A stretch of 64,000 nt of DNA from Piezodorus guildinii (GCA_023052935.1 CM041293.1:176009600-176073599); one strand, 5' to 3'; shown: positions 11,151-21,753, counted from the first letter of the stretch. Made by a program: numbers and translations. The notes: generated from the sequence alone by a model not told the origin.

Positions 11151-11781
11151 AAAATCTGGTGCGAGTAACACACAACTTTCACTTACCTCCGTTTTTAGAA
11201 TCAATTGAAGAATTTTCAAATACAGTTAGAGATAAAAATGAGTGATTATAAAAGAATTAATTAAATTGAATTTCTATAGAAACATGTGTTTTATTAAAAA
11301 ATAGATTATATTATTATTTAAAATAATCAGTTAGTTTTATGTTCATTTCATCACTCTCTATTAACTTTTAAAAGCTTGTGTATGAGATATTATTTTGTCT
11401 AAAATCTTTAGCTTTCCAACGGTATATCATACATGTATATTACTGTTCTTATGTTCAAAAACAAAAAATTGCATTAAAAATATATGTTTTCAGTTTTCTC
11501 CTTTAGTTGGGTATCGAATTCATCCAATTTATATATTTAACAGTTTTTCATCAGTGGTAACAAGATTATATAGTTATTTTTATAGAATATACAAAATTAA
11601 AGGTTCTTTAGAAGAAGAAAATTAAAAATATCGGCATTTAAGCTCTGTCAGACCATTTTAATCAGAATGAAACCTAAATTATATTAAAGCCCATTAAATT
11701 TTACATTGATATATCGAGTTTAATTAAAATCGTCGGAACCGTTTTCGAGAAAATCGAAAAAAGGTGCGAAATGCTTGGTAT

Positions 11782-11824
<43 letters not shown>

Positions 11825-11947
11825 TCACACATAGACCTTTTTGCGGGACTTGGTTATTTGGACTCAAAGCACCCTAAAAACGTGTATTTCCGTTGAAAAC
11901 TGGAATTCGAAAATTTTCACGATCGCAATACGTTCTCTTACTATATG
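11151..11947 (+). repeat. Family H repeat, full length
   Basis: Starts AATCTGGTGCGAGTAACACA and ends CACGATCGCAATACGTTCTC, just short of the hairpin. The (CA)n tract at its fixed place is expanded (11785-11828). The copy is cut by the CR1-like fragment that follows. Confidence 0.88.
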
Positions 11948-11949
11948 TA

Positions 11950-12071
11950 TATTATGGGGTCATTATGGGAAGTGAGAAGATACTGGAACAAAAGGTGGAG
12001 AGAGAGGCTGCTCGACGGATGTTTGTTAAGAGAGAATTCCAAAAACTGGTGGAGCGGGATAGAAAGGAACG

Positions 12072-12078
<7 letters not shown>
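11950..12078 (-). mobile_element. CR1-like LINE C-terminal fragment
   Basis: The minus strand reads ERSFLSRSTSFWNSLLTNIRR, matching the frame at 28897-29220. RSTSFWNSLP-IR is the usual C-terminal tail of CR1/L2-group and related LINE proteins. It is followed on the plus side by a (TA)n run at 12075-12136. Confidence 0.7.

Positions 12079-12136
<58 letters not shown>
12075..12136. repeat. (AT)n microsatellite
   Basis: About 30 AT units without interruption. It generates long spurious Tyr-Ile frames. Confidence 0.95.
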
Positions 12137-12137
<1 letters not shown>

Positions 12138-12187
12138 AGCTTTAATGTTTTTATTTTTTGCATTATTAATTCAACTAGTAGTATATT

Positions 12188-12453
12188 ATAGTAGTAATAG
12201 TAGGTAATCGGATGATTCTACAGTAGAAGTCTTTTCAAGAGAGAATTTTGCTTATCTGTGTTTAATTATGAAAGATATTTTTTACAAGTATCTGACATAG
12301 GAGAAGATCGAGGCGAGCATTGCACGTTTTCTCTGAAGGACGGCACACACAGGGATTTGTTTACTCCCTTTAAAATATCCTATGCCCTTCTGCCGTGTTT
12401 CGAACCGACGAACTTGGAAGGATGTTAATCTAGCCACTACACCACATGTGATC
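12188..12453 (-). mobile_element. SINE B copy, diverged
   Basis: The reverse complement gives the tRNA-like head GGATCACATGTGGTGTAGTG, the B-box-like GGTTCGAAACACG, then a diverged body. On the plus strand GTATCTGACATAGGAGAAGA and AATCGGATGATTCTACAGTA are recognisable. Confidence 0.65.
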
Positions 12454-13023
12454 CATGTGACCTACGTATAGTTCAGTCTCGATACCCGGGTAAGCTGGCT
12501 ATTATTCAATATTATGCTCTTAACATAAAGTAATATTAAGAAAAATATTGTTTGGCATTACAATGCAATACATATAGGAAGATAGGAGTCTGTCGGCTGG
12601 GACTTTAAATGATTCAAACAACGGAGAGAGGAAATTCTTATTAAAGAAAGGCTGCTTTGAATTTCCAGTCACGCTCGGCACCAGTTGTAGCGAGCTGTCT
12701 ACTCAATTCTCCATATCTTTTTTCTACCCGCTCCATTCGAATTTACTTGAACCTTTAATCTCAGAGCGAAAAATTATATACTACCTAGAGAAAAATAAAG
12801 TTTTATTTGTTAGGTTTTAATACAGATATTCCTTATTTATTTTATTATTGTTTCTTAATTTATTTTTAATTTTAATTAAATTTTACTTTCCCTTACTTAT
12901 AAATGAAATTGGTATAATTTTCTATTAGAAATGTAGAACCAACATTGTACATATTCTGTTTTGCTTTTCCTTTGTATAATTTTGAAAAACTATAAAAAAG
13001 TTTTTACATGAACTCCCTTCATA
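12454..13023. other. Unassigned sequence
   Basis: No coding frame over 60 codons and no match to other repeats in the window. AT-rich after 12780. Confidence 0.4.
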
Positions 13024-13085
13024 CCACCTATTGATGCTTTCGGTTTTCCTCAGCTTATGCTTGGCATGGCTCAGTAATGGTTCGT
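13024..13085 (+). mobile_element. Penelope-like P1 fragment (no ribozyme core)
   Basis: CTCAGCTTATGCTTGGCATG GCTCAGTAATG matches the sequence just upstream of the hammerhead core at 27484-27509 and, inverted, 44757-44790. It is cut at the edge of a family H copy. Confidence 0.5.
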
Positions 13086-13095
13086 ATATATCTAA

Positions 13096-13983
13096 TTTTT
13101 ATTTTCACTTACCTATATATGGAATATATTGTAAGGGAAAGTATTGCGATAGTGAAAATTTACGAATTCCAGTTTTCAACGGAAATACTCTTTTTAGGGT
13201 CCCTTGAGTACAAATGATTGCAAAAAGGTCTGTGTGTGTGTGTGTGTGTAGTAAGACCAGCGCAAAAACGAAGAGTCCTATGAAACTTAAATTTTATATT
13301 TAAGACAACTATAGCTCGAAATGTTACAGCAACTTTATTTTTTTTAAATCTAAATCGGCTAGCCAGAAGAGCAATTTTATCGCATGCATTTTGCACCCAT
13401 TTAAGATTTTCGCAAAAACGGATTTCAAATAACTCGCTATATTGATGTATAATTTATTAGGCTTTAATATCATGTAGGTTTTATTCTGATAGGAATAGTC
13501 TGACAGGGCTTAAATGCCGAAATTTTAAATTTTCTTCTTGATTCTACAAAAATAACTATATTATCATGTCATCACTGATGAAAAACAGGTAAATATATAA
13601 ATTGAACGAATTAATTATCCAACTAAACGAGAAAAATGAAAAAAAAATTTTATAATGCAATTTTTTGTTTTTGAAATTAAGAACAGTAATATAGATAGAT
13701 GTATAATATACCGCTGTAATGCTAAAAATTTTAGATAAAAATATTATCTTATACATACTATTGTATATAAGTTAACGGAGATTGATGAAAAGCCGATAAA
13801 AGAAACTGATTGTCGTAGATAATAATATAATAGAATATTTAATAAAACACATGTTTCTTTTAAAATCCAATGTAAATAATTCTTTAATAAGTTATTTTCG
13901 TTTCTAAATTTAATTAAAAATTCTTAAATTTATATAAATAACGGAGGTAAGTGGAAGTCGTGTGTTGCGCGCACCAGATTTTT
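13096..13983 (-). repeat. Family H repeat, full length
   Basis: From the 3' hairpin strand TTTTTATTTTCACTTACC to the 5' block GTGTTGCGCGCACCAGATTT, 888 bp. (GT)n at 13226-13248 is the minus-strand view of the fixed CA tract. Confidence 0.9.
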
Positions 13984-13989
13984 GTTCTT

Positions 13990-15290
13990 ATGATAGACAG
14001 TGCTAGAACTCGAATATCTCGCAATGACAATTTTCACTTCTTTCCCTTCTCCCTCCTCTCTTTCCAAAATCTCTTCATCTTTTGACCGTTTTCTGTTCCA
14101 AATTTTGTTCCTGAATTTTTTTTTCTGATATGAGTACCATATTCTTGTCGATTTCCAACTGCGTCAAGTCTTCCTCTGTTTCATGATACCAATTTGTTTT
14201 TTTGGTTGTCCATTCTCTGTATGTGCCTGTAGAAAGTCAGTCTGCGTTTTCTGATCATGCCTGTGAGTCTATCAATGTGGTGGTATAGCTCCTTAATAGA
14301 TCCAGATGCCATCTTTGTGTATTGGCCCCAATGTTTTCCTAAGGATTTTACGTTCTATTTTACTTTCACTTACCTCAACATGTAATCTAGTAAGGGAAAG
14401 TATTGCGATCGTGAAAATTTTCGAATTCCAGTTTTCATCGGAAACACACATTTTAGGGTACCCTGCGTCCAAATAACCAAGTCCCGCAAAAAGGTCTGTG
14501 TGTGTGTGTGTGTGTGGCGCAACTCCATCGCGTAAACGAAAAGTCCTATGAGGCTGAAATTTCATATTTAGGACAACTATATGTCCGAGATGTCACAAAA
14601 ACTTTTTCATCAAAATCAGCTGACTGGAAGTGCTACTTTATACCATGCATTTTGCACCTTCCTAATCTAAGAACCTTTAATTTAGTAGATTCTTTAAAAA
14701 TAACCACCTTATCTTATTAGCACTGATGAAACACAGATTAATGTATAAGTTAAACGAATTCGATATCCAACTAAAGGATACTAAAAAAATATTTTTTTTA
14801 TGCAATTTTTAGTTTTTAAATATAAGAACAGTAATATAAATGTATAATATACTGTTGGAAAGCTAAAGATGTTATAAAAATATTAACTTATACAGAAGTT
14901 TGTAAACGTTAATAAATAGTTGATGAAAAGCCGATAAAGCTAACTGATTATTTTAGGTAATAATATAATCGATTTTTAAATAAAACACAAGTTTCTATAG
15001 GCATTCAATTTAATTAATTCTTTAATGTTTTACTCATTTTTATCTCTAACTGTATTAGAAAATTCTTTAACCGATTTTTCGAACGGAGGTAAGAGAAAGT
15101 CGTGTGTTGCCCGCAACAGATTTAATTCTCTTTCCATGATACCTGATGCTTCAATTGTGGTAGTTTCTGACGTATATAGTGCTTTTGGTAATACGACAGT
15201 TTTGTAGTGTCTATGTTTGGCCTGGCTTGATATGCTTTTCTTATTGTGATGCGATTATGTGAGTTGTTCTGTTCGTTATAGGTTTGATCT
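13990..15290 (-). mobile_element. RTE-related LINE fragment split by family H
   Basis: On the minus strand 15290-15124 reads KTVVLPKALY and ETTTIEASGIMEREL. After removal of the family H copy, 14356-13990 continues with KIERKILRKTLGPIHKDG, LYHHIDRLTGMIRKR and HETEEDLTQLEIDKN. This is the C-terminal part of a LINE polymerase (the KTVVLP...ERKILR...GP region that follows the YADD domain). The two halves join in the order and spacing expected for one gene, so family H inserted later. Frames shift several times. Confidence 0.7.
14357..15123 (-). repeat. Family H repeat inserted in a LINE
   Basis: Starts TTTTACTTTCACTTACCTCA and ends GTTGCCCGCAACAGATTT. The flanking LINE sequence gives a usable empty site: CGTTCTATTTT on one side and AATTCTCTTTCC on the other. 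Insertion was therefore in a run of T, with no duplication longer than the T run. Confidence 0.88.
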
Positions 15291-15702
15291 TCCTATTTGT
15301 ATGTATTTCCCTAAATATTTAAACTATATAAATAAATATATATATATGTGTGTGTGTGGGTGTGGAAAAGTAAAACGTACAAACTGTCATCCTAAAAAAT
15401 AAAATTGAAAAATATTTCCTTATGTATTTAAACTTCTTAAAATTTTACTGAGAAAATTCATAAATTATTCTATATTATAATATACTCTGAAATATAAAAA
15501 TACAAGACGTAAAAGGGAAGATAAATATAGTGATATTAAAGAGGAGATACTGAACGGAGCTCGGAGGTATGACTCATCAGGTATATTGGATCGATGTTCC
15601 TTCTTCTACCACCCTTCGGTTTATACGTCCTTCTCCACTCTACAGTTCTCCCTACCCTGTAAGCTGCGTAGCATAATGTACGTGTATAATATATATATAT
15701 TA

Positions 15703-15740
<38 letters not shown>

Positions 15741-15770
15741 CAAAAAACAAATAGTGATTCCGCTATAAAA
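15291..15770. other. Unassigned sequence with (AT)n
   Basis: An (AT)n/(GT)n stretch at 15336-15362, and a second (AT)n tract at 15690-15737. The part 15540-15670 is less AT-rich but has no frame or family match. Confidence 0.4.
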
Positions 15771-15958
15771 TTAAAAATCTAGTGCGCGCAACACACGACT
15801 TTCACTTAACCCCGGTATTAAAATAAATGTTAAGAATTTATGAATATAGTTAGAGCTGAAAATAAATTGTTATAAAATTAACTAGCTGTTGCGCGCCACT
15901 TCGTCTGCGTCAATTTCAGTTATTATGATCGATATTAAGACGTTTTTAAAAGAATATA

Positions 15959-16403
15959 TTGGGTTTTCCGGAAAGTTCGTAGTAAAATTTGGACAACAAT
16001 TAAAATTGGACAGCTTAAAATTTGTTTATTTAATCTACAAAAATGGGGTTGGTCTTCCAAATTGAAGACCCTCTAAACCGCGAAAACCACTTTTGAACCG
16101 TGCTGTCAGCAATTGAATCGCTGCCATACTCGGAACGAATCTTTTTGCAGTTTGGGCTACGTTTTTCCCTCTTTTAAAAAAGAACAGCATATTATTTCGA
16201 AAATGAACTGAATCGTCACTCTTGGATAGCAATAAACTACTCTACCGATCCTTCATAAAGACGAATTCGGTGTGTAAACATAGTTAATTCCATGAGGATT
16301 AAAGGCATATAAATAAACATTAGCCTCGTGATTCATTTTAGTAAAAAAAAACAGAAGGTAAATTTTATTTTAAAAACCTCTATCAACTTTTCGGACGACC
16401 CAA
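15959..16403 (-). mobile_element. mariner element nested in the Helitron
   Basis: Inverted ends TTGGGTTTTCCGGAAAGTTC and TTGGGTCGTCCGAAAAGTTG (minus strand from 16403) are flanked by TA on both sides (15957-15958 and 16404-16405). Length is 445 bp. It is a different mariner subfamily from the copies at 850 and 27639. It lies between the helicase scrap and the 3' end of the Helitron. Confidence 0.88.
16035..16232 (-). pseudogene. mariner transposase N-terminal remnant
   Basis: A 65-codon frame with FRNNMLFFFKRGKNVAQTAK and RFKSGFRGLEGLQFGRPTPF. It matches the first helix-turn-helix and the GRP linker of mariner transposases, where RFRSGNFDLED-ERPGRP is usual. The catalytic domain is absent and the expected second helix-turn-helix is shortened. 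Confidence 0.75.
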
Positions 16404-16440
16404 TATTTTAAAGTATTTCTGCTTAAATAATATTTTTGGT

Positions 16441-16580
16441 TTTATTTTCTTGTGGCAGAAGAACATACTGATTTTCTCTGCGACCCGATCTTGACGTAAA
16501 TCGATTCCTACGTGTTTAAATGCTTGCCCATGTGATTTATTAATTGTTATGGCAAAAGATAAATTAACGGGAAATTGAAT
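16441..16580 (-). pseudogene. Helitron Pif1-like helicase C-terminal scrap
   Basis: The minus strand reads FPVNLSFAITINKSHGQAFK and then HVGIDLRQDRVAEKISMFFC. The TINKSHGQ-F-VGIDLR pattern corresponds to the conserved T-I-N/H-K-S-Q-G motif near the C terminus of Pif1/RecD-type helicases of Helitron RepHel proteins. Only about 46 codons survive; the Rep domain and the ATP-binding motifs are gone. The same scrap is in the Helitrons at 59972 and 47761. Confidence 0.75.
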
Positions 16581-16887
16581 TATTTTAAAATTAAAAGGTA
16601 AATCATTTGGAATCGTTGGGATTCGAGGTCAATTTTCCCTGTTTTTTCCCATATTTCCCACTGATTCTTCGGTCCTATTGGTCTCAGCGTGATGTTATAT
16701 AGCCTATAGCCTTCCTCGATAAATGGACTATCCAACACAAAAAAATTTTTCAATTTGAACCAGTATTTTCTGAGATTAGCGCGTTCAAACAAACAAACAA
16801 ACAAACTCTCCAGCTTTATAATATTAGTATAGATTAAATTGGGTTTAAAAAAAAAACATGTGTTTTATTAAATAATCTATTATTTTG

Positions 16888-17170
16888 TTTATTCGTTTAA
16901 CGTCACTTTTATGCTACTATGGCTAATCAGACGATGCTACAGTGGGAGTCCTAAATTTTGCCTATCCAGGTTTTATTAGGATAGGGATCTTTAACGAGTA
17001 CCTGACATCGCACAGGCTCGGGACCACCTTTTAACGTCCCCTCCGAAGGACAGCATAACTAAGGATATTTTACTCCCATTAAAAAATCCTAGGACCACCT
17101 GCGGGTTTGAACTCGTGATTTTTAGCATAGGAGGCTGTTATGCTAGCCACTACGCTATGGGTGACCCCGT
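16888..17170 (-). mobile_element. SINE B copy, near full length
   Basis: On the minus strand: head GGGGTCACCCATAGCGTAGT, GGCTAGCATAACAGCC, B-box-like GAGTTCAAACCCGC. Then the body: GTGGTCCCGAGCCTGTGCGA, CGTTAAAGATCCCTATCC, and CCTGGATAGGCAAAATTTAG. It ends GTAGCATAAAAGTGACGTTA before the AATAAACAAA-like tail. Confidence 0.85.
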
Positions 17171-17255
17171 CTCAAGGGACCTTAAAACGTGAATTTCTGT
17201 TGAAATCTGGAATTCTTAAATTTTCACGAATGCAATACTTTCCCTTACTATTTTT

Positions 17256-18040
17256 CAATATATATATATAATATATATATATATATATAATAATGAAATT
17301 AATATCAATCCGAAATTAATGCGTTTATACTATCAAATAATATAATTACACATTCATGTATTTTATGTTCCTTAAATTTATATTATAGGTTATGTAATAT
17401 ACTAATTGTAAGCTTTAATAATTTATTACATTTATATGTGTTATGTAATATTAGAGTCAATGTTATTTTCAATTAGATATTTCTTTAACTACTCTATATC
17501 ATATATAAGTGTGAATTCACTGCATTCCAAGTTTATTTAAATAATAATTATTGTATACAAATTTTAATATTCTTTTAGGTTTGTTTTTTCCCCACCAAAA
17601 CTTAGCCTAAGCGCAATTTTTTTAAATAAACCCCGAGACCCGTAGAAAACATAATTATTCATCATTCGAGTCTAACAACAAAATTAGATAAAGTTAATTA
17701 ATATACTACATAACACTCATGTTAGTTGTTTTGTTTTTTTTGCGTTTTCCGTACTTCATAAAACCAAAAGAACTAACAGTAACCTTCAGTCTCAAAAACG
17801 CAGTAAATAATTATAGTTGTTAAATAAAATTAAATCTTGTGATATTACAAATTAATAGATTTAACTAATGGATATATTTTACAAAATATAATGAAATATA
17901 TTACTTAGAGTGGAGTTCCTACACTCGATGTATGTACTCACCTAAAACAAAAAACAAATTATATTAGACCAAATAGGAATATAACAAATAGAAAACTTAT
18001 TTAACTAGGATAAGAAACAAACAGATATAAAAAGTGAGGA
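17256..18040. other. AT-rich sequence with (AT)n
   Basis: (AT)n at 17263-17290, then long AT-rich sequence with no credible frame. It may be the 5' flank of the jockey-like insertion that starts near 18045. Confidence 0.45.
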
Positions 18041-18235
18041 AAATAGTTTTTAAAGCTGCATGAACTTTGACCGAGTCTGGCACCCGGGATTGCTTTACAA
18101 GCTCCGTCTATTTCTACCTTCTACATATTTTCTTATTATATACAGTCCTACCTCGCTGATAGATCTTTCAAAATAAATCACAATAGTTCCTATTCCTCCA
18201 TTTGGACCTATATTTATCTTATATTATAGTTTTGG

Positions 18236-18619
18236 ATCCAAAACAACAGATGGAGTGGGCTCCGCTGTAATCTCGGAGGGCGTAAAAATGTATTCGTTAC
18301 CACCTTTTTGTTCATCATATCACTCTGAGTTGCTTGCAATAAATCGGCGGTGCATGATTACATTAGCAGCACAGAGAACGCATTTATCTGCACAGATTCC
18401 AAGTCGGCTCTTAAGGATTTAACAAATACATTTTCTGTGGACCCACTTGTGGTAGATACATTAACACAATTAAAGGCATTGGAGAGGGTTGGTAGTAGAA
18501 TAGAATTTATATGGTTACCTGGTCACTGTGGCATAAAACGAAACGAGCTAGCTGATACCAAAGCGAAATTAGCTGTAACAGAAGGTCTGTTTGTTCGGGT
18601 GCGTCAACGCGGGAAGTAA
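18236..18619 (+). pseudogene. LINE RNase H domain, frameshifted
   Basis: Frame 1: FGSKTTDGVGSAVISEG and SSYHSELLAI. After a shift near 18345: ICTDSKSALKDL, then FIWLPGHCGIKRNELADTKA. The RNase H1 catalytic positions can be followed: E in SELLAI, D in CTDSKSA, the H in PGHCGI and D in NELAD. The first D (normally YTDGSK) is replaced, reading YSFGSK. The loss of that aspartate and the frameshift make it inactive. Confidence 0.82.
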
Positions 18620-18671
18620 TCGCCCTCATAAAAGAAAAGGCTAAGAACATTGGCAAAAAGTATGGTTTTTT

Positions 18672-19013
18672 ATGAGGGAGAATAAACTTAGAGTAGTCGA
18701 GCCTTCAGTGAAACCCAACCGAGCAGACCTACGGCTGTGCAGGGAGGAGGAAGTGGTACTGGCTCCACTGAGGATTGGCCATACAAGGCTGACCCACGGC
18801 TACCTGATGGCGAGGGGCTCACCGCCTCAATGTACCTCCTGTGGGGTTCTCATCACAGTACCACATATACTGTTGGATTGCTTTTCCTTCGAAGCCGAGC
18901 GAAGGCGGATTGGTATGGAGAATGATATTGGGACAATATTACAAAATACCCAGGAGTCAGCCACCAAACTGATGAATTATCTAAAAGACACATCAATATT
19001 TTCCAAAATTTAA
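18672..19013 (+). pseudogene. LINE C-terminal zinc-knuckle region
   Basis: A 113-codon frame with LRIGHTRLTHGYLMARGSPP and CTSCGVLITVPHILLDC, a C-x2-C-x8-H-x4-C pattern. This pattern follows RNase H in I/R1/LOA-group LINE proteins. It ends with SIFSKI-stop just before an A run at 19012. The upstream part of the protein is in another frame. Confidence 0.8.
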
Positions 19014-19042
19014 AAAAAAAAAAAAGTTCCTGTTTTTTATTT

Positions 19043-19049
<7 letters not shown>

Positions 19050-19096
<47 letters not shown>
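19050..19096. repeat. (AT)n microsatellite
   Basis: About 23 AT units inside the 3' region of the RNase H LINE. Confidence 0.95.
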
Positions 19097-19100
<4 letters not shown>

Positions 19101-19369
19101 TTTTTTTTCTTATATGTAGCTATCTTATATAATTGTTTGTATTTATGTATTTTTTAGTGTATTATGTATCTTATTTTATTATGTATTATGTATTTTGTGA
19201 TTAGTATATTTGTATGTATTATTTTCGTATTGTATGTATTATTTCGTATATTATGTATAATGTTTGTATGGTATTTTATTATTTATCATGTATGTATTAT
19301 TACTTTTATTATATTGTATCTGCATTATTAGTTTAGGGCTAAAATAACCTCTATGGTTGAAAAGCCTTT

Positions 19370-20161
19370 ATGTTACAAATAAATAAATATTCCTCCATTT
19401 TTTCTCAATCTGCTGGTGTTCCTCAAGGCAGCATCCTAGGCCCCGTTCTTTATACAGTCTATACAGCTGATATCCCAACCCATCCTAACACTTTCCTTTC
19501 TACCTATGCTGATGACACGTGTGTGCTATCAGTAGATAATGATCCTGTTACAGCCTCCCACACTCTTCAATCCCACATCCGAGAACTTGAAGTATGGTGC
19601 CAGAAATGGAGGATTGAAATTAATTCTAACAAGTCCCACCAGATAACCTTTACCCTTCGTTGTAAACCAATGACATCCTACCCTACAGTATCCTTTAATG
19701 ACACTCCGCTAGCCCCTGTTGAACAGATTCGATACCTAGGACTCCACCTTGATAAACGTGTTCGACGTTTTCGACTACTTCAACACTTACTGGACAAACG
19801 CTCCAACCTTCCTCTTAATTATAAAAGACTTATTTATATGACCATCATCAGACCGATATGGACTTACGGAATAGAGCTATGGGGCTCTACTAAACCATCG
19901 AACTTATCTCGTATCCAATCCTTACAATCCAAAATCCTTCGTAAAATCCTTAACACTCCTTACTTTGTCACAAATAAACTCATCCATAAAGACCTTAATA
20001 TTCCATATGTCGCTGACTTAGCCCGAACCAGGTACCGTTCCTTCCATGACAATCTCCATTCCCACTACAATCCATTAGTTTCAATCCTTGCTTCCTCATC
20101 GATCCCTGATAATCCTCCGAGGCGTCTGAAAAGAAGATGGCCACGAGACCTTCTAGTTTAG
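19370..20161 (+). pseudogene. jockey-like reverse transcriptase, C-terminal part
   Basis: A 263-codon open frame, of which the first few codons belong to the inserted LINE tail. AGVPQGSILGPVLYTVYTAD is polymerase motif B-like, YADDTCVLS holds the catalytic aspartates, and IRYLGLHLDKR is the following motif. Then comes a C-terminal LQHLLDKRS...ELWGSTKPSN...LKRRW region. About 16 codons are missing after LDKR: the 29466 copy reads LTWNPHTRLKRQETARRY there. The endonuclease and the start of the polymerase are absent. Confidence 0.87.
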
Positions 20162-20270
20162 CATATTTTTAGAGTGCTGCCACTGGGTAGTGGCTCTACA
20201 AGTATTTCATGACCATTTTCTATATAACTATCACATTTACTTGATGTATTTTTTTAAAACGTCATCTTCT

Positions 20271-20372
20271 GAAGAGTAGGCCGAAACGGTGAACATTGGA
20301 CGAGTCTGTGTAGGCCTAATTTGGTGGTATCGGCATCGAACCTTCGGGTTCGGTAAGCCTATTATTATATAT
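20271..20372 (+). mobile_element. RTE-like LINE 3' tail fragment
   Basis: AGTAGGCCGAAACGGTGAAC, GTGGTATCGGCATCGAACCT and TCGGTAAGCC followed by ATT/AT repeats is the last 100 bp of the RTE family. It carries an internal deletion in the GRPKRRWEDC region. Confidence 0.75.
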
Positions 20373-20863
20373 ATATATTATATACACCTGTAAGTACACA
20401 TACGGCATTATATATTATTCGAAGTAGGCTAAGTGATATTGGTGAGTCCTATATAGTATATAGTACATACTAGAGATACAGACAGCGGTGGAGTATTGTG
20501 AGATCCTTATCATTTAATAAGCTACGACCGCGCCTCTTATCAGTAACAACCCAATTCAATATCGATCCAAGCTCTACATCTAGATGCTCCGGAGTTTGTG
20601 TATTTTCAAATATTTCTTTTACTTTCATATAGTATTCCTATAAATGAAATATATACTAAGGGGAAGTATTGCGATCGAACTAGAATTTTCATCGGAAATA
20701 CACTGGGGACCCTGAGTCCAAATGACCAAGTACCAAGTAAAAAGGTGTGCGTTGTCCAAGATATTTAATACAACTATACGCTCAAGATATTCCTACAACT
20801 TTTTCATCAAAATCAGCTAACCAGAAGACCCAGTTGAACGAATTTTATAACTAACTAAAGGAG

Positions 20864-20867
<4 letters not shown>

Positions 20868-20924
<57 letters not shown>
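20868..20924. repeat. (AT)n at the RTE 3' edge
   Basis: About 28 AT units. A matching tract lies at 24172-24230 on the other side of the RTE, so the RTE probably inserted into an existing AT array. Confidence 0.9.
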
Positions 20925-20939
<15 letters not shown>

Positions 20940-20946
20940 AATAGGC

Positions 20947-21753
20947 TTACCGAACCCGAAGGTTCGATGCCGATACCACCAAACTTCGCCTGCACAGACT
21001 CGTCCAATGTTCACCGGTCAAGCCCAAGCCCCCGAGATCAGCCTTAATGCAATCCTCCCATCGACGCTTCGGCCTACCTTTCGGACGCCTACCAGTCGGT
21101 TCAGCGAATACCAACTTTTTCGGAATCCGTTCCTCACTAAGCCCAACAACTTTACGCGCCCATTTGAGTCTCCGCGATGCTATCAACTCAATTATATTCA
21201 CAGGGTACAAACTCCGCAATTCCGCGTTGTGCAACCTTCTAAACTCCCCAGTGGCCTCATCTCTCTTCGGACCAAATATTTTACGCAGCACCTTATTCTC
21301 GAAAACCTTAAGCCGTTGTTCATCCTTCAAAGTAAGCGGCCATGTTTCGCATCCGTAAAGAACCGTTGGAAGAATAATAGTTTTATAAGTTCTAACCTTT
21401 AAGTTTTTAGACAGAAGCCGCGAGCTAAGCAATTTAGCAACCGAATAATAACACGCATTTCCCACCTTTAACCAAGACTTTATTTCTTCCTGGATTTCAT
21501 TTTTTCTTGTTATCATTGAACCTAAATACTTGAATTTCTCTACGTGTTCAAAAGTATGACCAGAAATATTAATATCATCAAGATCGCCACCATTTCTGCA
21601 ACTAATCATATATTTCGTCTTATCGGTATTTAATTCGAGACCTATTTGTTTACCGGTTTTTATTAACACACTTGTATTAAGTTGTATAGTTTCCGTGTCT
21701 TCACCTAGTAGTACCAGATCATCGGCATACCCAAAAAACCGGAATCTTGTCAC
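20947..21753 (-). pseudogene. RTE reverse transcriptase, C-terminal part (frame 1 restored)
   Basis: Returns to the reading frame of the endonuclease. FGYADDLVLLGEDTETIQLN holds the catalytic aspartate pair. Then KYLGSMITRKNEIQEEIKS, TIILPTVLYGCETWPLTLKD, LRKIFGPKRDEATGEFRRLH and the C-terminal RPKGRPKRRWEDC end with SASNLRVR-stop. The ATG at 21753 is not a natural start. All catalytic residues are intact; only the two single-base shifts separate this copy from a continuous protein. Confidence 0.9.

Larger units (their letters stand above)
15892..16833 (-). mobile_element. Helitron, non-autonomous, with nested mariner
   Basis: On the minus strand it begins TCTATACTAATATTATAAAG (5' TC) at 16833 and ends GCGCGCAACAGCTAG at 15892 (3' CTAG). 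The flanks are A and T, with no duplication: the A|T rule of classical Helitrons. Just inside the start is the GAGTTTGTTTGTTTGTTTGA block, also present at 59990. A GACGAAGT segment lies before CTAG and corresponds to the hairpin GGAC-GAA-GTC of the 47761 copy. It retains a C-terminal scrap of the replication helicase (16441-16580). Confidence 0.9.
15771..17255 (+). repeat. Family H repeat interrupted by Helitron and SINE B
   Basis: Three pieces of one copy: 15771-15891 (GTGCGCGCAACACACGACTT start), 16834-16887 (AACATGTGTTTTATTAAATA) and 17171-17255 (GGGACCTTAAAACGTGAATT to ATGCAATACTTTCCCTTACT). Joining 15891 to 16834 restores the AATTAATTAAATTG block seen in uninterrupted copies. Confidence 0.88.
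18206..19387 (+). mobile_element. LINE with RNase H domain, inserted in J1
   Basis: Bounded by a perfect 13-bp direct repeat TATTCCTCCATTT (18193-18205 and 19388-19400). It contains an RNase H region, a zinc-knuckle C-terminus, an (AT)n tract (19050-19096), repeats of TGTATTATGTAT, and a 3' end AAATAAATAAA. A separate RNase H after the polymerase is typical of the I, R1 and LOA groups, whereas J1 lacks it. Confidence 0.85.
18045..20270 (+). mobile_element. jockey-like LINE (J1), 5'-truncated, split by another LINE
   Basis: Reverse transcriptase reading FDRVWHPGLLYKLRLFLPST (18070), then SYLADRSFKINHNSSYSSI, is interrupted at 18206 and resumes at 19388 with YSSIFSQSAGVPQGSILGPV and STYADDTCVLS. 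This is the jockey clade order (AFDRVWH, AGVPQGS, YADD). The 3' part ends LKRRWPRDLLV-stop, followed by an untranslated tail with CACTGGGTAGTGGCTCTACA. Other copies of J1: 29366, 33835, 43303 and 56950. Confidence 0.88.

Noticed and set aside
11893..12207. Frames rich in Tyr-Ile (also 20817, 24044, 24047, 32711)
   Set aside because: Produced by (AT)n arrays read as TAT ATA codons.
21007..21402. Plus-strand frames of 103-131 codons across the RTE, and minus-strand ones over the 10.2, 34.4 and 56 kb RTE fragments
   Set aside because: Antisense shadows of the RTE C-terminal coding region, present wherever that region is present.
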